Positions 1 through 5,251 of a DNA stretch of 5,251 bases are shown here, piece after piece. Numbering within the stretch: position 1 is the first letter of the stretch; each line of letters opens with the position of its first letter. Source of the stretch: Myxococcales bacterium (GTDB taxonomy: Bacteria > Myxococcota > Polyangia > Fen-1088); the NCBI GenBank assembly GCA_003159055.1, contig PMLH01000213.1:1-5251 (forward strand). Reading direction: 5' to 3'. A program made the position numbers and the translations under genes. The notes under the pieces are model-generated. The model was not told where the DNA came from, did not search any database, and saw only the letters and a list, made by a program, of their open reading frames with translations.

Positions 1-2131
1 CGTAATGCTGTTGGGCCAGGACGGTGGTGGGCACAAGCACGGCCACCTGCTTGCCGCTCATGACGCACTTGAAGGCGGCGCGCATGGCTACCTCGGTGTT
101 ACCGTAGCCGACGTCGCCGCAGACCAGCCGATCCATCGGGCTTGCCCGCTGCATGTCGTCCAGGACCTCGCCAATGGCGCGTTCTTGGTCCGCGGTTTCT
201 TCGAATGGAAAGCTCTCTTCGAATTCGCGGAAGATGACCTCGGGGGCCGGGAAGGCGTGTCCGGGCAGCGCGCGCCTTTGGGCGTAGAGTTGCAGCAGCT
301 CCTCGGCCATTTTGCGAGTTGCGGCGGAAACCCGGCGGCGCTTTTCGACCCAGGTCGAGCCACCTATCTTGTCGAGGTGGACGGTTTCCGGCGTTCCGCC
401 GACGAAGCGGTGGATCACACCGATGCGATACACGGGCAGGTACAGCGCGCCCCCGCTGTATTCCAGGTGCAGAAAATCCTGCGTGACCCCGCGGATGGAC
501 AGCTTGGCCAGGCCACGGTATCGGCCGATGCCGTGCTCGTCGTGGACGATCAGGTCCCCCTCGGCAATGCCGGCCAGGTCTCCGAAGCTCGGGGCCTTGC
601 TTGGCGGCGACGGTCGGTGCGCGCGCGCCCCGAAGATTTCCTCTTCCGAGATCACGACGACATGATCGCCCGGCAGCTCGAATCCTTGCGAAAGCGGCCC
701 GAGCTCCAGCACGATCTCGGGTGAGTCGTGGCGTTCTTCCAGCAAGGCGCCAAGGCCATGCCTGCTGGTGCGGCGCCCGATGCGCGCGCGATATCCGAGC
801 GACGAGAGCAAGCCCGAGAGTCGCTCCGCATGGGTTCGGTTGGGCACGACCACATGCACGGCGTACCCGTTGTCGAGCCAGCCGCCCAGCAGCTTGGCGA
901 GCGCGTGCCCGACCTCGCCATCGCTGCGATTTGCGAGCAAATCGGCGCGCACGCCGCTCGTGGGCCGCGCGTCGAGCCGCAGGCGAGGGGGCGACGTTTC
1001 GTCTTGCGCAGCGGTCGGACGCTCGATCTCGACCGTGCGCAGCGCGATGCGCGCCAGGGTCCCCATCGCTGCGCTGGCGGACTCTTCGTCCATGAAGAAG
1101 TCGTGCGGATCAAGCGCCAAGAGGTGCTCTTCCAGACGGTGGTGGGCGTTTTCCCGCAGGCGGGAGAGCTCGCGCCTGACCTCATCGAGGGTAGACTCGG
1201 GATCCTCGATCACCAGGCACGTCGATTCGGGCAAGTAGTCGAACACGGAGGCCATGCGTTCGTGGAAGACCGGCGCCAGTGCTTCGATGCCGAAGAACTC
1301 CTCGCCGGCGTCGATGCGCTCGAGGACGTTCCGGGTCTTGCTCGACGGATACGCGGCCTGGTCGGCGGCGGCCAAGACGCGCGCTCGCGGGTCGGCGCCT
1401 TGGGTGACGATGGTTTCGCGCACCGGGTGAAACACGACGCGGTCGATGGGCCGCAGGGTGCGTTGGCTTCCGACGTCGAACAGACGCAGCGATTCGACGT
1501 CGTCGCCGAACAGCTCCATGCGGACCGGATGCCGATAGGCCGGACAAAACACGTCGATCACCGACCCGCGCACCGCAAACGTCCCGGGATCGTCGACCAC
1601 CTGGGTGCGGGCAAAACCAACGTTGGTCAGGTCGCGAATCAGTCGCTCCCGGTCCAGCGTCATCCCGACCTTGACTTCGCCGCACAACTTCGCGAAGCCG
1701 GCTGGCGGAAGTACGCGCCGGAACAGCGACGCGGCCGAGGCGAGCAGAACCGTCGGCGCCAGGCCGTGGCCCAAACGGTAAAGCAGCGCCAAACGACGCA
1801 TGGCGGTCCGCCGGTCGGGCTGGACTTCCGCGTAGGGCGAGCTTGCGAAGGCGGGCAAATCCATAACCGTCGGCGGGGCCAGCGGGTCGTCGCCGTCGCC
1901 GCTGCCAAGGAAGAATTCGAACGCGGCTTTGCGGGAATCGATCTGATCTTCGTCCGGTACGAGGTAGAGCACCAGCCGCTTGCTGGTCTTTGCGACGTGC
2001 GCTGCCAGTGCAGGGCCAAGCGGCCCAGCCGCGCCATGAACCTCGAAGCACGGCACCGCCTGCGCGGCCCCGGACGCAAATGCCCCTTCCAGCGTCGAGA
2101 GAAGCTCCTGGGCCGACACAGTCGCGGTCAT
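1..2131 (-). CDS. mfd: Transcription-repair coupling factor Mfd (N-terminal 710 residues, runs off left edge)
   Basis: Mfd is the ATP-driven translocase that pushes stalled RNA polymerase off damaged DNA and hands the lesion to UvrA. The frame is open for 710 codons with no stop. The UvrB-like N-terminal part includes FAVRG at residues 185-189, followed by a block containing DVF and ELFGDD, typical of the UvrA-binding region. FDYLPE follows further on. The RNA-polymerase-interacting (CarD-like) domain starts near 526 with DLIVHDEHGIGRYRG and contains the LYLPV block. The translocase domain has the TADQ motif (Q649), PMDRLVCGDVG, Walker A at 672-682, and VLVPTTVLAQQHY at the window edge (motif Ia). 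Family members are about 1150 residues long, so roughly 60% is present. The Walker A lysine is asparagine (N678, codon AAC), while every surrounding consensus residue is intact. The start is uncertain: ATG at 2131 lacks a clear Shine-Dalgarno, and an in-frame GTG at 2170 would add 13 residues. Identification is secure; the start is moderate. Confidence 0.96.
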   Translation of the reverse strand, partial: MTATVSAQELLSTLEGAFASGAAQAVPCFEVHGAAGPLGPALAAHVAKTSKRLVLYLVPDEDQIDSRKAAFEFFLGSGDGDDPLAPPTVMDLPAFASSPYAEVQPDRRTAMRRLALLYRLGHGLAPTVLLASAASLFRRVLPPAGFAKLCGEVKVGMTLDRERLIRDLTNVGFARTQVVDDPGTFAVRGSVIDVFCPAYRHPVRMELFGDDVESLRLFDVGSQRTLRPIDRVVFHPVRETIVTQGADPRARVLAAADQAAYPSSKTRNVLERIDAGEEFFGIEALAPVFHERMASVFDYLPESTCLVIEDPESTLDEVRRELSRLRENAHHRLEEHLLALDPHDFFMDEESASAAMGTLARIALRTVEIERPTAAQDETSPPRLRLDARPTSGVRADLLANRSDGEVGHALAKLLGGWLDNGYAVHVVVPNRTHAERLSGLLSSLGYRARIGRRTSRHGLGALLEERHDSPEIVLELGPLSQGFELPGDHVVVISEEEIFGARAHRPSPPSKAPSFGDLAGIAEGDLIVHDEHGIGRYRGLAKLSIRGVTQDFLHLEYSGGALYLPVYRIGVIHRFVGGTPETVHLDKIGGSTWVEKRRRVSAATRKMAEELLQLYAQRRALPGHAFPAPEVIFREFEESFPFEETADQERAIGEVLDDMQRASPMDRLVCGDVGYGNTEVAMRAAFKCVMSGKQVAVLVPTTVLAQQHY

Positions 2132-2231
2132 CGAGGCGCGCAGCTTAGCAATGTCTCCGGCGCCGGACACCCATGCAGTGGATCCGGGCGGACCGATTGC
2201 AACTTTCACAACGCGTTAGCCACACTCTTCG

Positions 2232-2260
2232 TTGACCATCCGACGCGTGCGGGCTAAGGT
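2232..2260 (+). promoter_or_regulatory. Candidate sigma70-type promoter for the TIG lipoprotein gene
   Basis: TTGACC at 2232-2237 matches the -35 consensus at 5 of 6 positions. After a 17-base spacer, TAAGGT at 2255-2260 matches the -10 hexamer at its three most important positions (first T, second A, last T). Transcription would start near 2267, giving a leader of about 20 bases that contains the Shine-Dalgarno. An ACGCGT palindrome (2243-2248) lies in the spacer. This rests on consensus matching only. No comparable promoter was found for mfd on the opposite strand. Confidence 0.5.
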
Positions 2261-2272
2261 GGCAACCGAATC

Positions 2273-2280
2273 GAGGAGGA
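2273..2280 (+). promoter_or_regulatory. Strong ribosome binding site for the lipoprotein gene
   Basis: GAGGAGGA ends six bases before the ATG at 2287. It fixes this ATG as the start and shows that the plus-strand gene is, or recently was, translated. Confidence 0.8.
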
Positions 2281-2286
2281 GCCCAC

Positions 2287-2683
2287 ATGAGACACGTCTA
2301 TCGCCTGATGACGACCTTGCTTGCCCTGGGTCTGTTGGCATCCTGTGATGAGAGCGGGAAGATTCGCGTTGACCGCGTTGAGCCCCTTGAGGGCATCAGC
2401 GCCGGTGGCGATCACGTCAACATCATCGGAGCCGGATTTCAGCCTGGCAAGACCCAAGCCCGAATCATGTTCGGCAAACACCTCTGCGAGCAGGTCGTGA
2501 TCTCGTCGACCAACAAGATCAGCGTTGATCACGCCCAGTGGCGACAAGGGGCCGGTCGATGTCACGCTCGATTTCGACAACGGCACCCGCTTCAAGATTC
2601 CGAACGGCTTCCGCTACGTCGAGCCCAAGCAGACCGGGGACATGCGCAAAGCCTTCTTCAGCAAGCCCGTCGAAAAGAAATAG
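2287..2683 (+). CDS. IPT/TIG-domain lipoprotein, frame broken by one extra base near 2527
   Basis: This is a probable exported lipoprotein with one immunoglobulin-like IPT/TIG domain; no specific function is recognised. Residues 1-20 form a lipoprotein signal: a basic start (MRHVYR), a hydrophobic stretch, and lipobox LASC with C20 as the lipidated cysteine. Residues 26-80 match the first half of a TIG domain (RVDRVEPLEGISAGGDHVNI, then GAGFQPG). After codon 80 (GTT, 2524-2526) the zero frame loses similarity. Skipping one base (about 2527) restores it with ITPSGDKGPVDV, then NGTRF and NGFRYVEP, ending at a TAG at 2681-2683. The repaired protein is 131 residues. Read literally, the original frame continues to a stop near 2790 with an unrelated tail that overlaps the end of the convergent FHA gene. 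The Shine-Dalgarno and promoter are intact. A recent frameshift or a sequencing insertion is more likely than programmed frameshifting, since no slippery site or stop-codon context is present. Confidence 0.8.
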
Positions 2684-2691
2684 TCGCCCAT

Positions 2692-2715
2692 GGGGCGCAG
2701 CCATCGCTGCGTCCT
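2692..2715 (+). terminator. Hairpin just after the lipoprotein stop, candidate terminator
   Basis: A 10-pair stem (including two G-U pairs) closes a CATC loop; the core is CGCAGC (2696-2701) with GCTGCG (2706-2711). It starts nine bases after the TAG at 2681-2683. The following bases (CTGTCATTCTC) are only moderately T-rich. The G-U pairs become A-C mismatches on the other strand, so the hairpin suits the plus-strand transcript. Confidence 0.4.
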
Positions 2716-2734
2716 CTGTCATTCTCGCGACACA

Positions 2735-2755
2735 CCGTCGGGCAAAGCCCGGCGG
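2735..2755 (+). terminator. Second GC-rich hairpin in the convergent intergenic region
   Basis: CCGTCGGGC and GCCCGGCGG pair over nine positions (one G-U pair) around an AAA loop. It lies between the convergent lipoprotein and FHA genes and could help end transcription from either side, with one mismatch in the minus-strand transcript. No T-run follows on either strand, so intrinsic termination is uncertain. Confidence 0.35.
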
Positions 2756-2780
2756 CCCCGCACGGGCTAACGGCCCCGCC

Positions 2781-4133
2781 TTATCTGTAGGCTACGCGGA
2801 AGAGCTGCTGTCCCATCAGCATCAGGCTACCGGATGGCACGACTCGGCTCTCGCGCACGCGCAGGAAGGTGCCGTTGGACGAGCCCAGATCCTGGAGGTA
2901 CACGCGTCCTTCGCGGACCGATAGCTGGCAGTGGCCACCCGAAACGTAGCCGTCTTCGGGAAACAGAATGTCGCCGCGCTCGCGTCCGAGCCGAGCTGCC
3001 TCCTCGAAAAGCGGGAAGGCCGGCCCGTCGAGATCTCGTCCGACGACGACGGAAAGGCGGCCCCAGTAGCCCGGATTTGGGGTGCCGATGATCTCGGTCC
3101 CATCTTCGAGCGGCGTGGGCGGGTTGATTGCGTCGAAGCGCAGCAGCTCTTGCCCAATGCGGAAGCTGTCACCGGATTCGAGCGCCTCTTCCTCGGTGAT
3201 GCGCACGAAGATTCCGTTCAGGCTACGATGGTCGCGCACCTCAAGCCTGCCCTCGGTCAGGATGAAGGCTGCGTGTCTCGGCGACAGGTACGGATCGGCA
3301 TCAAACAGCGCGCCTTGCCCTCGGCCGATGAGGTTCTCGCCTTCTTCCAGGGGAAACACGCCGCCCTCGGTTCCGTCAGGACGGATCAGGGTCAGGTGAC
3401 CGCGCGGTCCGATCTTGGCCGGTGCGGGGGCGACGGCCTCGGCGCGCTGGATGGCCGCCTCGGCAACCGCGCCCGGCGCTGACTTCATGCGGTGACCACA
3501 GCCGCCGCAGAACGCGAAGGCGGAAGCGACCAGCTTCCCACAGACCGGGCAGGCGATGTTGTCGGCGGGGGGCGGCGAAAACGGTGATGGGTGTGGTGCC
3601 GTCACGGCCGGAATTGCCGTCGGCGGCACGACGGTGACCACGGGCCTTGATCCGACGGCAGGATTCGACACGGCGGAGGGAACCCCGCCCAGCGGGGCCG
3701 GCCGAGCAGGCACCTGCATTGGCACAGAGCCGATTCCGATCTGCACCGAGGGCGCCGTTGCGGGCGGGTTGGTTGCCCCCAGACGCGGAGCCGCGGGGGC
3801 CATTGCAATCGGCGGCGGTGTCACTGGGCCATCCATCGCAGGCGCCACCGGGGACATTCCGCCCGGCGCGGATGACATCGGCATCATGGCGGGGGCCTCG
3901 ACGTCAAGGTGCTCGGGCTCGGGTGGAATCGCGGTTCTGGCTGTCGCCATCGGCTGGCTCACCGGCGGTTGGCCGATTGGCTCGGGTGGAGGCGTCGGCG
4001 GGAAGCTATTGACTGGCGGTGCCGCGGGCTTCGGTGCTGGCGCGGCGGCGCCAGCTTGAAGCTTGGCCCCGCAGCCCAAGCAGAACTTGTAGAGATCCTG
4101 GTTTTCTTTGCCACAACGAGAACAGGTGATCAC
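2781..4133 (-). CDS. Double zinc-ribbon, double FHA-domain protein (450 aa)
   Basis: This is probably a cytoplasmic signalling scaffold that reads phosphothreonine. Zinc ribbon 1 has C4, C7, C18 and C21. A Pro/Ala-rich, probably disordered linker spans about 26-190. Zinc ribbon 2 has C195, C198, C209 and C212. FHA domain A (about 246-335) carries the GR pair G270-R271, S284-x-R286-H287, and N306-G307. FHA domain B (about 358-447) carries G383-R384, S398...H401, and SSNGT at 418-422. In domain B the usual SRxH reads SGGH, and in domain A the residue after NG is Ile rather than Thr, so the two domains may differ in ligand binding. There is no signal peptide or membrane segment. The start is GTG at 4133, supported by GGAGG (4141-4145) seven bases upstream. 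It follows the paralogous FHA gene by 54 bases, so an operon is likely. The family and domains are clear; the biological partner is unknown. Confidence 0.92.
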   Translation of the reverse strand: MITCSRCGKENQDLYKFCLGCGAKLQAGAAAPAPKPAAPPVNSFPPTPPPEPIGQPPVSQPMATARTAIPPEPEHLDVEAPAMMPMSSAPGGMSPVAPAMDGPVTPPPIAMAPAAPRLGATNPPATAPSVQIGIGSVPMQVPARPAPLGGVPSAVSNPAVGSRPVVTVVPPTAIPAVTAPHPSPFSPPPADNIACPVCGKLVASAFAFCGGCGHRMKSAPGAVAEAAIQRAEAVAPAPAKIGPRGHLTLIRPDGTEGGVFPLEEGENLIGRGQGALFDADPYLSPRHAAFILTEGRLEVRDHRSLNGIFVRITEEEALESGDSFRIGQELLRFDAINPPTPLEDGTEIIGTPNPGYWGRLSVVVGRDLDGPAFPLFEEAARLGRERGDILFPEDGYVSGGHCQLSVREGRVYLQDLGSSNGTFLRVRESRVVPSGSLMLMGQQLFRVAYR

Positions 4134-4140
4134 GACAGAC

Positions 4141-4145
4141 CCTCC
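4141..4145 (-). promoter_or_regulatory. Ribosome binding site for the downstream FHA gene
   Basis: GGAGG on the minus strand, seven bases before the GTG at 4133, supports that non-ATG start. The site lies in the 54-bp gap after the upstream FHA gene, where I see no terminator hairpin. Confidence 0.75.
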
Positions 4146-4187
4146 GCGCGATTCGTTGGTTTGGTAGTTTGCATCGGCGTCGCCTTC

Positions 4188-5129
4188 CTAGGTTATCTCC
4201 ACGCGGAAGAGCTGCTGCCCGACAAAAACGTAGTCGCCGTGTAGAAGTTGGGTTTCCCCGACGATGCGAACGAAGGTTCCGTTCTTGGACCCCTGATCGA
4301 CGATGGTGAAGGCGCCATCCGCGCCGATGCTGACCTCGGCGTGTCGACCCGAAATGAATGGATCGTCCGGGAAGTTCACGTCATTGCCTTCGCGTCCGAG
4401 CGTGATGCTGTCGCCTCGTGCGCGCACGATGAGCCCGATGTCACCGCCGCGCAGGCGCTGAATCAGCCGCATCTTCGAGGCCCGTTTCGGGCTGGCGTAG
4501 AAGTAGGTACCCTCGGCGTCCGGCTGAGGCCCAAAGTCGGGAGCCAGGGCTTCGATCTGCAGCAGCTGTTCGCCAACCAAGAAGGCCGAACCCGACTCGA
4601 GTCGGGCTGGCGCATGGATGCGAATGAACACGCCGTTGGTCGAACCTTCGTCGTTCACGAGCAGCTTGCTGTCGCGGTAGAGGAAGTTTGCGTGCCGCGG
4701 AGACAACAGTGGATCGTCCGGGAAGAGGATGGCGCCTTCGGTTCGGCCCACGATGTGCTCGGTGCCGCTGAGCTGGTAGGCCAAGCCATCGCCCGTGTCG
4801 GCCTTGACCAAGACCAACTTGGCTAGACCTGAAGGCTGCACCCCGGAGAAGAACATGGTCTTGCCGGTGCCACCGGCGGGTGCGGCCGGAACGGCGTCCA
4901 GGCGGGCACCGCACTGGCCACAAAAACGGTCATGTTCGGGGACGGGATTCCCACAACTCGGACAGGTTTTGGTCGACATGAACTCCTCCGGACGAGAGGC
5001 GGCGATCGGACTTGCGGCTGGCAAAGGAGATTGCACTGGCTCGCCGAGGGGCACCTCGCAGAGAGGGCACCGGCTCGCGTCGAGGCCGGTCAGTGCATCA
5101 CAACGGGGACAAACCAAGCCGACGGGCAT
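4188..5129 (-). CDS. Double zinc-ribbon, double FHA-domain protein (313 aa), paralogue of the next gene
   Basis: A soluble protein, probably a phosphothreonine-binding adaptor. From ATG 5129: zinc ribbon 1 uses C7, C10, C21 and C24; a short linker follows; zinc ribbon 2 uses C56, C59, C70 and C73. FHA domain A (about 100-195) has G128-R129, SPRH (143-146) and STNG (163-166). FHA domain B (about 218-312) has G245-R246, SGRH (260-263) and SKNGT (281-285). All phosphopeptide-binding motif residues are present in both domains. A GGTGKTMFF patch (86-94) just before domain A is not a true P-loop, because the first Gly of GxxxxGKT is missing. The C-terminus GQQLFRV is shared with the downstream paralogue. 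Start choice: ATG 5129 lies just before zinc ribbon 1. An in-frame GTG at 5159 adds ten residues but lacks a Shine-Dalgarno. ATG 4979 (residue 51) has the best Shine-Dalgarno and would give a 263-residue protein with one zinc ribbon. Confidence 0.92.
   Translation of the reverse strand: MPVGLVCPRCDALTGLDASRCPLCEVPLGEPVQSPLPAASPIAASRPEEFMSTKTCPSCGNPVPEHDRFCGQCGARLDAVPAAPAGGTGKTMFFSGVQPSGLAKLVLVKADTGDGLAYQLSGTEHIVGRTEGAILFPDDPLLSPRHANFLYRDSKLLVNDEGSTNGVFIRIHAPARLESGSAFLVGEQLLQIEALAPDFGPQPDAEGTYFYASPKRASKMRLIQRLRGGDIGLIVRARGDSITLGREGNDVNFPDDPFISGRHAEVSIGADGAFTIVDQGSKNGTFVRIVGETQLLHGDYVFVGQQLFRVEIT
4983..4989 (-). promoter_or_regulatory. Internal Shine-Dalgarno before Met51 of the upstream FHA gene
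   Basis: GGAGGAG on the minus strand ends three bases before the in-frame ATG at 4979, whose product would begin MSTKTCPSCG. It is stronger than any site near the 5129 or 5159 starts. It also encodes Glu-Glu in the long form, so it could be chance, an alternative start, or the only true start. Confidence 0.45.
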
Positions 5130-5141
5130 ACTCTTGCCGCC

Positions 5142-5169
5142 ATCTTGCCTCTGTCGCACCGTCTGTCAA
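5142..5169 (-). promoter_or_regulatory. Candidate promoter for the FHA operon
   Basis: A perfect -35 hexamer TTGACA (5169-5164) is followed after 16 bases by CAAGAT (5147-5142), which matches three of six -10 positions. Predicted initiation near 5134 would exclude the GTG at 5159 and leave the ATG at 5129 almost leaderless. The -10 is weak, so this is tentative. Confidence 0.3.
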
Positions 5170-5229
5170 GCACGCTGCTCGGCGAAGTCCATCGCTGACC
5201 GGCCCTCGGCCCCCGCCTGGGCGTCCCGG

Positions 5230-5251
5230 CTACTTGTCGTAGCGCTGGCGC
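5230..5251 (-). CDS. Possible last codons of an upstream minus-strand gene
   Basis: On the minus strand, one frame reads RQRYDK and then TAG at 5232-5230, entering from the right edge. The charged ending and the frame would suit a gene C-terminus, but six codons cannot identify a product or prove coding. If real, the gap to the FHA operon is about 70-100 bp, and the gene could share its transcript. Confidence 0.2.

Noticed and set aside
1182..2051. Minus-strand 289-codon frame, Arg-rich, overlapping mfd in another phase
   Set aside because: Its Arg/Gly/Pro composition is typical of a frame-shifted reading of GC-rich coding DNA, and the overlapping phase carries clear Mfd motifs.
5..2257. Two long plus-strand frames (239 and 509 codons) across the left part of the window, separated by one stop
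   Set aside because: They are codon-aligned antisense to mfd: a stop appears there only where mfd uses TTA, CTA or TCA, which are rare in this GC-rich gene. They have no recognisable domains and no sensible start signals, whereas the minus frame matches Mfd along its full length.
2521..2533. Programmed +1 frameshifting in the lipoprotein gene
   Set aside because: There is no in-frame stop or rare codon at the shift point and no stimulating Shine-Dalgarno just upstream. A real or artefactual insertion is simpler.
2931..4826. Plus-strand frames of 167-192 codons opposite the two FHA genes, including a Gly-rich one at 3556-4059
   Set aside because: These are antisense shadows of the FHA genes. 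The Gly-rich frame is simply the complement of the Pro/Ala linker codons.
4857..4875. GGTGKT in the upstream FHA protein as a nucleotide-binding P-loop
   Set aside because: The first Gly of GxxxxGK(S/T) is Pro here, and no Walker B or NTPase fold follows, only an FHA domain.
2781..5129. Type VI secretion association of the FHA genes
   Set aside because: FHA proteins do occur in type VI clusters, but no tss gene is present and the zinc-ribbon architecture is not that of the type VI FHA proteins.
5171..5197. Eight-codon minus-strand leader peptide (MDFAEQRA) before the FHA operon
   Set aside because: There is no Shine-Dalgarno, no attenuator hairpin and no run of regulatory codons, and it lies upstream of or across the candidate -35. 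It is probably chance.

Overview
This 5.25 kb, GC-rich window looks like chromosomal DNA from a myxobacterium or a related deltaproteobacterium-like lineage (Myxococcota, including Bradymonadia-type organisms). That is an inference. It rests on strong G/C preference at third codon positions, GTG starts, an IPT/TIG lipoprotein and, above all, a pair of zinc-ribbon plus double-FHA proteins, an architecture common in those bacteria. I see no RNA genes, insertion sequences, CRISPR arrays, phage genes or origins.

Layout: (i) Positions 1-2131, minus strand, hold the first 710 codons of mfd, the transcription-repair coupling factor. It runs off the left edge, with its C-terminal 450 or so residues missing. 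(ii) A 155-bp divergent intergenic region carries a good sigma70-like promoter and a strong Shine-Dalgarno for the plus-strand gene, plus two ACGCGT palindromes. (iii) Positions 2287-2683, plus strand, encode a 131-residue IPT/TIG lipoprotein whose frame is broken by one extra base near 2527. (iv) A 97-bp convergent intergenic region holds two hairpins. (v) Two same-strand genes on the minus strand (5129 to 4188, then 4133 to 2781), 54 bp apart, form a probable operon. Both encode zinc ribbon, zinc ribbon, FHA, FHA. (vi) At the right edge is a possible last few codons of another minus-strand gene.

Biology: mfd removes RNA polymerase stalled at DNA lesions and recruits UvrA. The FHA proteins are probably phosphothreonine-reading scaffolds in Ser/Thr kinase signalling, but no kinase, phosphatase or secretion gene is visible here, so their partners are unknown. 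The lipoprotein is probably exported and membrane anchored. Nothing links the three units functionally; they look like neighbours.

The two most notable observations are single-base anomalies in otherwise well-conserved genes. The catalytic Walker A lysine of Mfd is read as asparagine (GYGNT instead of GYGKT), and the TIG lipoprotein has a one-base insertion. Either could be real, but together they make local sequence error a serious possibility. The most interesting positive biology is the paralogous double-zinc-ribbon/double-FHA pair: all four zinc ribbons share the same CxxC-x10-CxxC spacing, and the upstream gene may have two translation starts.
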